Assembly (NCBI GenBank): GCA_036169595.1
Contig: CM069770.1
Coordinates: 754,001 to 818,000, forward strand
Direction of reading: 5' to 3'
Origin: Dictyostelium firmibasis
Lineage: Eukaryota > Evosea > Eumycetozoa > Dictyosteliales > Dictyosteliaceae
DNA length: 64,000 nucleotides
The notes below the pieces were generated by a model. That model saw only the letters and a program-made list of their open reading frames with translations. It was not told the origin of the DNA and ran no database searches. Positions 1-11,178 of the stretch are shown here, in pieces; position 1 is the first letter of the stretch; the number at the start of each line of letters is the position of its first letter. Position numbers and translations under genes: made by a program.

Positions 1-228
1 ACTAGTAAATGTATTGGTTAATGTTGGATTTGTTATTTTTTGTTGGCTTGAGGGTGATATTGGTTTTTTATGAAAATCATCAAGAGATTCACCTTGTTTT
101 GGTGATTTATAATAGTTTTTTGTTGGTGATTTTATTGGTGATGAGTGCTCTAATGCAACAAAAAATGCAGAGTTTGAAACATTTTTGAAAGGTGATTGCT
201 TTCTTGTTAATTTTTGGGGAGATAACAT
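1..228 (-). CDS. Start of an unidentified Ser/Pro/Lys-rich protein, runs off the left edge
   Basis: Reading leftward from an ATG at 228 gives 76 uninterrupted codons to the window edge with typical Dictyostelium coding composition, unlike the poly(A)/poly(T) DNA to its right. The visible part begins MLSPQKLTRKQSPFKNVSN and holds several S/T-P-x-K motifs (SPQK, SPFK, SPIK, SPTK), which is the consensus form of cyclin-dependent kinase sites. There is no signal peptide or membrane segment, and the stretch looks disordered. I do not recognise the family. The upstream side (229 onward) is A+T rich and would be its promoter. The C-terminal part, which would identify it, lies outside the window. Confidence 0.72.
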   Translation of the reverse strand, partial: MLSPQKLTRKQSPFKNVSNSAFFVALEHSSPIKSPTKNYYKSPKQGESLDDFHKKPISPSSQQKITNPTLTNTFTS

Positions 229-1221
229 TATTATTGCCTATTTTATATATAAATGAAAGAAAAGAAAAAATGAAAGAAAAATGTTATTTAAAAATGGTTT
301 TAAATATTAATTGCTATAAAAAATTTTTACATGTTTATATTTTAATTATCCGTTAGAAATATTTAAATATTTAAATATTTAATTCTTTTGGGGGTAGTAA
401 AAAAATTACAAATATGTTAATATAAATAACTGTATCTTTTTTTTTTTTATTTTTTTATTTAAAAATATATTAAAAAGCATACCAACTAGGTGGTGAACAA
501 ATTTACAAATTGTATTTTTTATAATTTTTGACAGTTAACAGAAAATAAATAAATAAATAAATAATAAAAAAAAAATTTTCATAATAATAAAAAAAAAAAA
601 TATATTATCAATGGCGCCATTAAATATTTAAAAATTATGTTGTGAAAAAGAAATTTATTATTTTCAAAAAAAAAAAAAAAAAAAAAAAAATAAAAAATAA
701 ATTATTGTCAAATATAACTTTTATTATAAAAATTTTGTTGTATATTACATTTTTTTTTGATAAAAAGTTGAATTCAGTGAAAACAAGCAAAAACACCTTT
801 TATCTTGTTTTTTTGAGATTATTGCAAAAAAAAAAAAAAAAAATAAAAAAACATCACAAAAAAAAAAAATTTTCAACTTTTTTCATGATTTTTGCAGATT
901 TTTTAATAAAAAAAAAATTGTTTTTTATTGTTAATATTAATTTATAATTTTTTTATTTTATAATTTTTTTTTTATATTTTGAAAATTTATTATTATTTGA
1001 GTTTGATATTAACAAAATCACTAATTAATATTGAAAAAAAAAATGGATTTTTTTAAAAAATAATTCGGATTAATAAATAAAATTGTTGGACGGACGAGGA
1101 TGGCTGAAAATTACACGGACCATCCAAAGGTCGGAATAGGTAAAACACTATTTAAATCTACTTATTTATCTTTTTCAAATTTTAATTAATTTCTTTTTTA
1201 TATGTATGTATTTATTTGAAA
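229..1221. repeat. Intergenic DNA with pieces of the dispersed 'GCGCCATTATA' repeat
   Basis: No credible gene. The open frame near 642-947 starts at GTG and is mostly Lys/Phe from homopolymers. About 480-570 (tag ACTAGGTGGTGAACAAATTT) and 600-900 (tag TTTTATCTTGTTTTTTTGAG) match sequences that recur at 7310-7700, 17100-17310, 20700-20820, 26600-26890, 37970-38360 and 41400-41800. About 1085-1150 (GTTGGACGGACGAGGATGG) recurs in diverged form near 5660, 7890 and 17325. These are shared flank modules of the FNIP units, probably old transposon-derived DNA, family not assigned. Confidence 0.6.
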
Positions 1222-1403
1222 TTAAATATATGGTATTGTTTTTGTTACTGGTCTTTGATTTGTTGATGGGAATGATTCATATCTACTAATATCAGTTTCA
1301 ACTACAATTGAATTTGTATAATTAACATTTAATTTTGAATTAAAAAAAGAAGATAAAGTTATTTTTTCAATATTAAATATTTTTTTAGATGAAATGATTG
1401 CAT
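1222..1403 (-). pseudogene. Orphan second exon of the 63-64 residue small-gene family
   Basis: This copies exon 2 of the intact small genes at 11179-11462 and 46204-46487. It is open from a splice acceptor (AAAG just above 1403) to TAA at 1222-1224 and ends in the shared tail VTKTIPYI. The 13-base first exon with the start codon is absent: homology stops near 1430, where unrelated repeat DNA begins. With no start codon in reach it is best read as a 5'-truncated duplicate. Substitutions such as KDAIISS for DSIISS show some drift, but the frame is intact, so the truncation may be recent. Confidence 0.75.
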
Positions 1404-1559
1404 CTTTATTTTTATAAAATTTTTAAAAAAAGTGATATCACAATATTATATTCAAAATAATTTTTTTCTTTTTCTCACAGCACAAGTTATGTTAAAAAAA
1501 AATTGTTATTTTAACATAATTTTAAAAAATATAATGGCCCACTTTATGTTCCAATTTTT

Positions 1560-1595
<36 letters not shown>

Positions 1596-1938
1596 AATTA
1601 AATTAATTTTATATTTTAAATTTATTTTACTAAAATCCAATATTTTTTTTCATTTAATTAGGTGGTGAATAAATTTACAAATTATATTTTTTAAAATTTT
1701 TTGACAGTTAACAGGAAATAAATAAATAAACAAATAAAAAAAAAAAATCCGTATAAGGTTTTACTCTATAAAATAAAAAAAAAATTTTAAAAATTTTTTT
1801 TTATTTTATTATAATAGTCGGTTTGTTTGTATTTGTTTCTAAAGTTATCTTATATAGTTGATGTTGTTATCATTTTAATTATATAATTAAATAAAAACTT
1901 ATTATGGAAAACTTTCGGAAATAATCTTTCATTTATTT
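1404..1938. repeat. Repeat mosaic and 3' flank of the first FNIP gene
   Basis: A mosaic of dispersed-repeat ends (1440-1540 and 1570-1740) is followed by the block that lies below most FNIP genes here (about 1750-1938, tag TAGTTGATGTTGTTATCATT and then TTATGGAAAACTTTC). The same 3' block precedes the FNIP stop codons at 8444, 12490, 22938, 27221, 38681 and 42125. On the minus strand an AATAAA lies within about 20 bases of the stop, so the block probably contains the polyadenylation region. No independent gene is visible. Confidence 0.55.
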
Positions 1939-4076
1939 TCATTTAATTATATTAACCGATTTAACACTTGATGGTATTGATCCTGCTAATAATACTTGAT
2001 AAATATAACGACTAAATGTTAATGATTCAACACTTGATGGTATTGATCCTTCTGATAATTCTTGATTAAAATCATAACCAAATGTTAATGATTTAACACT
2101 TGATGGTATTGATCCTGCTGATAATACTTGATTAAAACGATCACCAAATGTTAATGATTTAACACTTGATGGTATTGATCTTGCTGATAATACTTGATTA
2201 AATTCATTACCAAATGTTAATGATTTAACACTTGATGGTATTAAACCTTCTGATAATACTTGATTAAAACAATAACCAAATGTTAATGATTTAACACTTG
2301 ATGGTATTGATCCTGCTGATAATACTTGATTAAAACAATAACCAAATGTTAATGATTTAACACTTGATGGTATTGATTCTGCTGATAATACTTGATTAAA
2401 AAAATAACCAAATGTTAATGATTTAACACTTGATGGTATTAATCCTGCTGATAATACTTGATTAAAATCATTACCAAATGTTAATGATTTAACACTTGAT
2501 GGTATTAAACCTTCTGATAATACTTGATTAAAACAAAAACCAAATGTTAATGATTTAACACTTGATGGTATTGATACTGCTGATAATACTTGATTAAAAT
2601 GATAACCAAATGTTAATGATTTAACACTTGATGGTATTGATCCTGATGATAATACTTGATTGAAATAATAACCAAATGTTAATGATTCAACACTTGATGG
2701 TATTGATCCTGCTGATAATACTTTATTAAAATCATGACCAAATGTTAATGATTCAACACTTGATGGTATTGATCCTGCTGATAATACTTGATCAAAACAA
2801 TTACCAAATGTTAATGATTTAACACTTGATGGTATTATTCCTGCTGATAATACTTGATTAAAATAATCACCAAATGTTAACGATTCAACACTGGATGGTA
2901 TTGATCCTGCTGATAATACTTGATTAAAACAATAACTAAATGTTAATGATTTAACACTTGATGGTATTGATTCTGCTGATAATACTTGATTAAAACGATA
3001 ACCAAATGTTAATGATTTAACACTTGATGGTATTGATCCTGCTGATAATACTTGATTATAACGATTACCCAATCTTAATGATTTAACACTTGATGGTATT
3101 ATTCCTGCTGATAATACTTGATCAAAACAATCACCAAATGTTAATGATTTAACACTTGATGGAATTGATCCTGCTGATAATACTTGAAAAAAATCATGAC
3201 CAAATGTTAATGATGTAACACTTGATGGTATTATTCCTGCTGATAATACTTGATTAAAATCATGACCAAATGTTAATGATGTAACACTTGATGGTATTGA
3301 TTCTGCTGATAATACTTGATTAAATCTACCACCAAATGTTAATGATGTAACACTTGATGGTATTAAACCTTCTGATAATACTTGATTAAAATAAAAACCA
3401 AATGTTAATGATTTAACACTTGATGGTATTGATCCTGCTGATAACTCTTGATTAAAACAATAACCAAATGTTAATGATTTAACACTTGATGGTATTGATC
3501 CTGCTGATAATACTTGATTAAAATCAAAACCAAATGTTAATGATTCAACACTTGATGGTATTGATCCTGCTGATAATACTTTATTAAAATCATCACCAAA
3601 TGTTAATGATTTAACACTTGATGGTATTGATCCTTCTGATAATACTTGATTAAATCTATTACCAAATGTTAACGATTCGACACTTGATGGAATATCACCT
3701 AAATAAATATCTTCATTTGAAATGTAATATAATTTTTTTATATAATCTCTATATTTTGAATTAAATAATTGTTCTTTTTTATTTATTATTATTTCGAAAT
3801 TTTTATTTAAATAATAAAGTTGTTGTAAAATAATATTTTTTAAAACAATATTTCTCCATATTCTAAAAAGAAATATATCTCCTCCATTATTTATTTTAAC
3901 ATCCATCGTATCTTTATTTTTTTAAAATTTAATATGTGTGTTAGCTTTTGCATAATCCATTTTCTTATTGGATAAAAATTTTCAGATTTACTTTTTTTAC
4001 TAACACATGACTCGATTTCATTTTCATTTTTTCTTTTTTTATTACTATCACTGCTATTATTATCATTATTGAACAT
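1939..4076 (-). CDS. FNIP-repeat protein, locus A (first exon partly fused to second)
   Basis: Exon 2 starts at ATG 3906 (MDVKINNGGDIFLF) and codes for 655 residues: the 71-residue lead, then about 26 copies of IPSSVKSLTFGxxFNQVLSAG, ending SVKSVNIIK. The first-exon start (MFNNDNNSSDSNKKRK) is at 4076. A deletion joins it after WIMQKL directly to the region just above the exon 2 ATG, removing the usual donor and most of the intron. Read straight through, the head enters exon 2 in the wrong frame. Two outcomes are possible: translation from the 3906 ATG, or use of a cryptic GTAAAT donor at about 3991, which would be in phase with the normal acceptor. The repeat exon is fully open, so it is probably still functional or only recently damaged. 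Confidence 0.75.
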
Positions 4077-4314
4077 TTTGGAAAAAGTATATATGTATAT
4101 ATAAAAATAAAATGAAATGTAAAAAAAAAAAAAAATTAAAATCGTCATGCAATATTTTGAAAAAAGTCAAAAATAAAAAAAATAAAAAAAATAAAAAAAA
4201 AAATAATCAAAAATAAAAATAAAAAATCATAAAATAATATTAATTTATATTAATTTAATAAATAGAAAATAATTTAGACTATCCTTCATTTATTTTTTTA
4301 TTTGTTTTGGCTGA
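4077..4314. other. FNIP promoter-side DNA, no gene seen
   Basis: T-rich on the coding strand of locus A, with a TATA-like ATATATACATATATAC just above the start codon at 4076. Beyond about 4150 it is low-complexity A+T. No open frame with real codon content. Confidence 0.5.
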
Positions 4315-5046
4315 ATTAATACTGATATGTTACCAAAACAATCATTTTCATGGGTAATAACTCAGCATTTAAATAAAGTAATTTTTCAGCTTCTGGTGTA
4401 GAATGGTGTAAAAATTCAAATGATTTAATGACAAGAAAAAAAATGAAAAAAAAAAAAAAAAAAATCCTGAAAAAAAGTCTGAAGTTTTATTTTGATATTT
4501 TTTTTATTAGATTTGAATATTACCGATAAATTCTGACGATGTTCACTCTATTCGTGGTTAGGTTATATTAAAATTATCAAAGAATTTACATAGTACCCTT
4601 TTTTTATTTTTTTTATCTAAAATCCATGTAATTGTTTCGTTCTGCACACAATTTGGACCGTAAAAACAAATATCCATAAAAAAGGTATTTTATGTAGTTA
4701 TTTTTTTTGATATTCATTTTTTATATTTATTTTTTTCAAAATATTTTTTTTTATTACACAGTAAAAAAAAAAAAAAAAATGAATGGCCAAAACCAAACCA
4801 ATAGAATGGTTCTCTGGAGAAGATGAAATTATTAAATCTGGAAATTTATCTGATTATCAAAAGGAATATGAATATATGATTTTACCATATCGACAAATTA
4901 TAGAAAATGTTTTCAGTCGTTTAAAAGCATGTAAAATTTTAGTTGATAATTTCAGAGGTGATATCGAAGAATATTCTGAATACATAAAAATTTTATTTTT
5001 TATTTTTAATATTTGGATTGAAAATAATCCAATGTGTAGAACCTAA
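4315..5046 (+). pseudogene. Decayed DDE-type transposase of a DNA transposon
   Basis: The clearest piece is 4783-5046, 87 codons containing YRQIIENVFSRLK and NFRGDIEEYSEYIK. The pattern R-x-x-IE-N-x-F-x-R-L-K, a spaced FR, and a hydrophobic end is typical of the C-terminal catalytic region of eukaryotic DDE transposases, where the E of IEN is commonly the last acidic residue. Upstream at about 4615-4680 a short coding-like piece reads KIHVIVSFCTQFG, and 4315-4435 contains TDMLPKQ-like sequence that is matched by relics at 20221-20320 and 37497-37597. Stops and low-complexity runs separate the pieces, so no intact enzyme is coded. The element family is not recognised. Confidence 0.55.
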
Positions 5047-5264
5047 ATAATTTAATAAATGTATAATTTAATTTAATTAATTTTTATTTATTTAATAATT
5101 ATTTTTTTTATTTTTTCATTTTTTTTAAATTTTTTCAAAATATTGAATTTTACCGCAACTCTATTGTTAAAAAAGAGATATAAAACGAAATTTTTTATAA
5201 TAAAAAGTTATATTTAGACAATAACTTATTGTTTTTTTTTATTTTTTTTTTTTCAAAATAATTT
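5047..5264. other. A+T-rich spacer
   Basis: Homopolymer-rich DNA ending in one end of the dispersed repeat (TTATATTTAGACAATAACTT). No gene seen. Confidence 0.4.
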
Positions 5265-5445
5265 TTTTCTTTTTCTCACACAGCACAAATTATGTTAAAA
5301 AAATAATTTTAAAAAATATAATGGCGCACTTTAGGATAATAATTAAAAAAAATTTATATCATCAACCCTAAAGTACACTATTATATTTTTTAAAATTATT
5401 TAAATTAACAATATTTTTTTTATTTATGCTGTGTGAGAAAGAAAA
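5265..5445. repeat. Imperfect 180 bp palindrome made of two opposed repeat ends
   Basis: The left arm runs from CTTTTTCTCACACAGC to GGCGCACTTTAGG. The right arm, from CCTAAAGTACACTATTATA to GCTGTGTGAGAAAG, is its diverged reverse complement, with a short A+T spacer at about 5335-5370. Elsewhere in the window only single copies of this arm occur (for example 7420-7500, 26670-26755, 38140-38225 and 41580-41675). This suggests head-to-head copies of one repeat or paired terminal inverted repeats of a small non-coding element. Confidence 0.7.
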
Positions 5446-6305
5446 AAATTATTATTTTAAAAAAAAAAAAATAAAAAAAAAATAAAATATTATTGTCTAA
5501 ATATAGCTTTTTATTATATAAAATTTTGTTGAATGTTATTTACATTTGTTTTTTTATTAAAAAGTTAAATTTAGTCATATGTAAAAACATATTTTATCTT
5601 GTTTGTTGAGATTCTTTCAAAAATAAAAAAAAATAAAATAAAAAAAACATCACACCAAAAAAATTTTTGGACGGACAAGGACCTCTGAAAAATTAAATAG
5701 ATATCCAAAAGTTGGGTAAAACTCTGAAAAAAAAAAAAAAAAAAAAAAAAATAAAATTAAAGAAAGGATACACCGTTTTTATTTTATATTTTTTATTTTG
5801 AAATCTATTATTATTTTTTATTTTTTATTTTATTATTTTTTTATATTTTGAAATTTATTATTATTAATTATTAGAGTTTATTTGATGTTCACCAATATAC
5901 AAAATCACTGGTTTTTTAAAAAATTTTTTTTTTTTTTTTTAAAATTCGGATAAATAAAAAAAATGAGTATCAAAGTACTTAAAATAATATTATTCCCTAT
6001 ATTAAAACTTGTGACTTTCCAGTCAATAATCAAGGTTATTCTGTTGAACTTTTGATTTGATTTGGTCTGCTCGTATTGTGGTATACTAGGATACAGATAT
6101 CAGTTGACCAAAGGGCTTTCTTTTGCTTTTTTTCACCAACATTATAAGGTGAATATTTAACGATTTGGTTCTGTGGCCAAGTTGTTGGTTTCTTATAAAC
6201 TGTATTTTGATAAAAACCTTTGTTTGGAAATTTCTTGGTGAAATATTAAATTTTTCTGCTCTATCAAAAAATTAATCAAATCCAATTTTTATATTTTTTG
6301 TGCGT
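5446..6305. repeat. Segment duplicated at 17080-17960
   Basis: From about 5430 to 6400 the sequence is nearly collinear with about 17080-18060, including the tag TATTGTCTAAATATAGC, the GGACGGACAAGGACC module, and at 5985-6290 a coding-like fragment (minus strand) of the same unassigned element protein that lies in the arms of the 20.8-26.6 kb element. The duplicated block continues into the FNIP relic at 6306 and into the 3' end of the FNIP gene at 18020, so it was copied as one piece of flank plus gene end. Confidence 0.7.
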
Positions 6306-7122
6306 TTTTGATGGTATCGATTCTTCTGATAATACTGGATTAAAACAATCCACCAAATGCTAATGATTCAACACTTGATTGTATTGATCCTGCTAAAAGA
6401 ATGATAAAATGTTAATGCTTCAACACTTGATGGTATTGATTCTGCTGATAATACTTTATTAAAATTATAACTAAATGTTAATGATTTAACACTTGATGGT
6501 ATTGATCCTGCTGGTATTACTTGATCGAAATAATAACCAAATGTTAATGATTCAACACTTGATGGTATTGATCCTGCTGATAATACTTTATTAAAATTAT
6601 AACTAAATGTTAATGATTTAACACTTGATGGTATTGATCCTACTGATAATACTTTATTAAAACGAAAACCAAATGTTAATGATTTAACACTTGATGGTAT
6701 TGATCCTGCTGGTATTACTTGATCGAAATAATAACCAAATGTTAATGATTCAACACTTGATGGTATTGATCCTGCTGATAATACTTGAAAATCAACATCA
6801 AATGTAAATGATTTAACACTTGATGGTATTGATCCTGCTGATATACTTGATTAAAATTTTTAATTTCAGGTACCTCAAGTACTTGAGTTTTTGAAACACA
6901 ACAAGTTAAATTTTGCTGCATTTATGGATAGGATAAAAAATAAAAAATAAAAAAAAATAAAAAATTTGAAAAAAAAAAAAGGTTTTATAAATACACAAAA
7001 ATAGTGTCAATAAAGGAGTGTTTACCTACATTGCTTTTTAAGTTGGAATGGTAGTTTTCTCTTCAAATAGGATGGAATCCAATCTCTAAAATCATCATAC
7101 TTAACTGTAAATCTTTGATTGA
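6306..7122 (-). pseudogene. FNIP-repeat gene relic
   Basis: About 8 diverged 66-base FNIP units lie at 6306-6858. They run directly into intron-type sequence (TTTTTAATTTCAGGTACC), so the conserved lead with its MDVKINN start has been lost. At 7021-7120 lies the 3' part of a first exon (RFTVKYDDFRDWIPSYLK, then KLPFQLKKQ), without the MFNN head. Repeats contain frame disruptions, for example short units near 6385 and 6850. With both starts missing this is a pseudogene. Its 3' end resembles that of the gene at 18020-19379. Confidence 0.85.
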
Positions 7123-7372
7123 CATGTACAAAAAAGAAAAGCGTTTAACAAAGTTTGAATCAAGATTACTTATTAATAATAATAATAGTTTGGATGAGTT
7201 CAATTTTTGTAAAAGTTAAAGATATTGCTGTTCTTTTGAGGAAGTCACAAATCTATAAATAACTGTATTTTTTTATATTTATTTTTATATTTTAAAAAAT
7301 TAATTAAAAAGCTAGGTGGTTAACAAATTTACAAATTGTATTTATTAAAATTTTTTGATAGTTTACAGGAAA

Positions 7373-7403
<31 letters not shown>

Positions 7404-8443
7404 ATATATCACCCTAAAGTGCGCCATTATATTTTTTAAAATTATGTCAAAATAAAAATTTTTTTTTAATTGTGCTGTTTGAAAAAGAAAAAAATTATTT
7501 TGAAAAAAAAAAAAATAAAAAAAAAATAATAAGTTATTGTCTAAATATAACTTTTTATTATAAAAAATTTTGTTGAATGTAATTTACATTTTTTTTTTTT
7601 AATAAAAAGTTAAATTTAGTCAAATGTAAAAATTTTATCTTGTTTTTTGAGATTCTAGCCAAAAAAAAATTAAAAAAACATCAAAAAAAAAAAAAAACAG
7701 CAAAAAAAACAAACTTTTTTCATGATTTTTATTGCAGATTTTTTCATCAACAAAAAAAATAGCCAATTGAACAATATTTTGGTAAAAAAAAAAAAAAAAA
7801 TTATAAAGAAATTTTTTTTGAAATTATGTTTACCAATTAACTAATATTTGAAATAAAATGGATTAAATAATTTGGATAAATAAAAAATTGTTGGTTGGAC
7901 TTGGATCGTTGAATTAAAATGGATAATTTAATTATAAAGTTGGATAAGGTAAAACACTTAAATTTATCATTGCGAATCTCTTTTTCAATTGATTTTTATT
8001 ATTTTATTATAATAATTATTTTTATTCTTAAATCATTAATCCCTTGGTATCTATAAACAATACATAGCAAGCTATTAAGAATAAATATAATATACATTTC
8101 AATTCTCTCTTTCTTGATCTTTTTTTAAAAAATTTAAATCAAAATTATTCAATCTATAATATAATTCAACTATCACTTTTTCTTTTTGATCATATATTTT
8201 ATTAAATAATATCTTATTCTACCTCTATTGTTTCCTTATTATTTATTTTATGATTGATATTGATTCTTTTCAATAATAATTTTTAAAATCATTTAATATG
8301 TTTAAATTATCTATTTTTGAATTTTTCTATAGTTGGTGTTGTTGTTATCATTTTAATTATAATTAAATAAAAACTTATTATGGAAAACTTTCCGAAATAA
8401 TCTTTCATTACAACTATCATTTTCTTTATTTATTCCTATTTAA
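7123..8443. repeat. Mosaic of dispersed repeats and FNIP 3' flank
   Basis: About 7121-7215 (tag ACATGTACAAAAAAGAAAAG) is nearly identical to 45594-45682. It has a short open stretch in both copies but no supported gene. About 7310-7700 carries the dispersed GCGCCATTATA repeat. About 7960-8443 is a 3' flank shared with locus G (30475-30904), tag TATCTATAAACAATACATAG. No intact gene is present. Confidence 0.6.
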
Positions 8444-10427
8444 TCATATTGATTCTGCTGATAATACTTGATTAAAACAATAACCAAATGTTAATGATTC
8501 AACACTTGATGGTATTGATCCTGCTGATAATACTTGATTAAAACAATAACCAAATGTTAATGATTTAACACTTGATGGTATTGATTCTGCTGATAATACT
8601 TGATTAAAACAATAACCAAATGTTAATGATTCAACACTTGATGGTATTGATTCTGCTGATAATACTTGATCAAAATGATAACCAAATGTTAATGATTTAA
8701 CACTTGATGGTATTGATCCTGTTAATAACTCTTGATTAAAATCATAACCAAATGATAATGATTTAACACTTGATGGTATTGATTCTGCTGATAATACTTG
8801 ATTAAAACAATAACCAAAAGTTAATGATTCAACATTTGATGGTATTGATCCTGCTGATAATATTTGATCAAAATAATAACCAAATGTTAATGACTTAACA
8901 CTTGATGGTATTGATCCTTCTGATAATACTTGATTAAAACAATAACCAAATGTTAATGATGTAACACTTGATGGAATTGATTCTGCTGATAATACTTGAT
9001 TAAAATCTCTGCCAAATGTTAACGATTTAACACTTGATGGTATTGATCCTGCTGATAATACTTGATCAAAACGATCACCAAATGTTAATGATTCAACACT
9101 TGATGGTATTGATCCTGCTGATAATACTTGATTAAAATAACCAAATGTTAATGATGTAACACTTGATGGTATTGATTCTGCTGATAATACTTGATTAAAA
9201 CAACGACCAAATGTTAATGATTTAACACTTGATGGTATTAATCCTGCTGATAATACTTGATCAAAACAATCACCAAATGTTAATGATTCGACACTTGATG
9301 GTATTGATCCTACTGATAATACTTGATTAAAATCTCTGTCAAATGTTAATGATTTAACACTTGATGGTATTGATTCTGCTGATAATACTTGATTAAAATA
9401 ATAACCAAATGTTAATGATTCAACACTTGATGGTATTGATCCTGCTGATAATACTTGATTAAAATCATAACCGAATGTTAATGATTTAACACTTGATGGA
9501 ATTAATCCTGATGATAATACTTGATTAAAACAATAACCAAATGTTAATAATTTAACACTTGATGGTATTGATCCTGCTGATAATGTTTGATTAAAACAAT
9601 CACCAAATGTTAATGATTTAACACTTGATGGTATTGATCCTGTTGATAATACTTGATTAAAATATCTGCCAAATGTTAATGATTCAACACTTGATGGTAT
9701 TAATCCTTCTGATAATACTTGATCAAAACGATCACCAAATGTTAATGATTTAACACTTGATGGAATATCACCTAAATAAATATCTTCATTTGAAAAGTAA
9801 TATAGTTTTTTTATATAATCTCTATATTTTGAATTTAATAATTGTTCTTTTTTATATATTTTTATTTTGAAATTTTTATTTAAACAATGAAGTTGTTGTA
9901 AAATAATATTTTTTAAAACAATATTTCTCCATATTCTAAAAAGAAATATATCTCCTCCATTATTTATTTTAACATCCATCGTATCTTTATTTTTTTAAAA
10001 TATTATATTTAGTGTTAGGCTTCAAAAAAACTTTTCTAATTTCAGGTACCCGTTTTTTTAGAAAAAAAGGTTTTATAAATACACAAAAATAGTGTCAATA
10101 AAGGAGTGTTTACCTACATTGCTTTTTAAGTTGGAATGGTAGTTTTTCACCTATTTTTACTTTATATTGATGTGTACTCTTCAAATAAGATGGAATCCAA
10201 TCTCTAAAATCATCATACTTAACTGTAAATCTTTGATTGTTATATAATTCTTTAAAATTGTCAATTTGTTCTTCAACACCTTTACAATACTCTAACTTTT
10301 CCATAATCCATTTTTTTATTGGATAAAATTTTTCAGATTTACTTTTTTTACTAACACATGACTCGATTTCACTTTCAATTTTTCTTTTTTTATTACTATC
10401 ACTGCTATTATTATCATTATTGAACAT
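8444..10427 (-). CDS. FNIP-repeat protein, locus B
   Basis: Inferred exons are 10118-10427 and 8444-9984 (intron 133 bp), giving about 616 residues. Exon 1 codes for MFNNDNNSSDSNKKRK, a second basic patch SKKSK (the two resemble a bipartite nuclear signal), and a conserved stretch ending KLPFQLKKQ. The donor is GTAGGT after CAAT and the acceptor AAAG lies five bases above the exon 2 ATG. This phase-1 join is the only one that enters MDVKINN in frame; the adjacent GTAAAC would shift it. Exon 2 has the lead motif IFLFRIWRNIVLKNI, close to what I recall from other Dictyostelium FNIP proteins, and then about 20 FNIP units (22 residues, consensus IPSSVKSLTFGxxFNQVLSAGS). One unit lacks a residue (GYFNQ). 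FNIP repeats are probably a leucine-rich-repeat-like solenoid; no function is assigned. Confidence 0.85.
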
Positions 10428-10490
10428 TTTGAATAAATTATATATGCATATATAAAAATAAAATGAAATGTGAAAAAAAAAAAAAAAAAA
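10428..10490 (-). promoter_or_regulatory. Conserved FNIP 5' flank (probable core promoter)
   Basis: Above the MFNN start lies a TATA-like ATATATGCATATATAA and then a T tract on the coding strand, with the constant block CACATTTCATTTTATTTTTA. The same arrangement lies above the starts at 4076, 15133, 19379, 25699, 29770, 32602, 36600, 39848 and 44864. A TATA box followed by an oligo-dT run is the usual Dictyostelium promoter layout. Function here is inferred from conservation and position. Confidence 0.5.
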
Positions 10491-10889
10491 AAATTAAAAA
10501 AAAAAAAAAAATTAAACTAAAATTTTAAATTTTTTTTGGAAGACACTTTTAAGACATTAAAATAAAAAAAAAAACCCAATTAATTAAAAAAAAATCAAAT
10601 TTATTTTACACTTTCTTAATATATTATTTTTTTCAAGTTAGAATAATTTTTTTAAAGTAAAATTTATTTTTCAATGGGTCAATTAAAAAACAAAAAAAAT
10701 AAAATAATAAAAAAAAAAATAAAAAAAAACAAATCATCTCATTTTTCACCCAAAAAAATATCTTTATTTATTTATTTATTTTTTGTTTTTTTTATTTTTT
10801 ATTCTTTGAAAAAAAAACACAATGATTTCCATCTTAAAATTATAATTAATATTTATTCTCTTCGTATTACTTCATAAACTCAATCTATC

Positions 10890-10934
<45 letters not shown>

Positions 10935-11178
10935 TTGATTAGTTTATAATAAATAGGTAGATTTAAATGAACATATTTTTCAAAATTGTGTTTTTATTAT
11001 TTTTTAAAAAAAAAAAAAAAAAAAAGCATTTTGAAATTTTTAGGTTTCTTTTTGGTTTATTTAATTTTGTTTTAAAATAAAAAAATAAAATTTTAAAATA
11101 TATTTATTAAAATTTACTTATTTATCTTTTCAAATTTTATTTAATTCCTTTTTTAATTTGTGATGTATTTATTTGAAA
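10491..11178. repeat. Shared FNIP upstream block
   Basis: Blocks with tags CAATGGGTCAATTAAAAAAC, AAATCATCTCATTTTTCACC, CTTCGTATTACTTCATAAAC and GATAAATAGGTAGATTTAAA are repeated at about 29880-30140 (part), 32690-33240, 39950-40500 and 45830-46130. The open frame at 10674-10877 is inside this repeat, is Lys/Phe-rich and is not kept open in the copies. No gene. Confidence 0.6.

Noticed and set aside
642-947. 101-codon open frame on the plus strand
   Set aside because: Starts at GTG, is Lys/Phe/Ile from homopolymers, and lies in dispersed-repeat DNA.
10674-10877. 67-codon frame starting MGQLKNKK
   Set aside because: Lies in a block repeated at about 30.0, 32.85 and 40.1 kb where the frame is not kept; low-complexity product.
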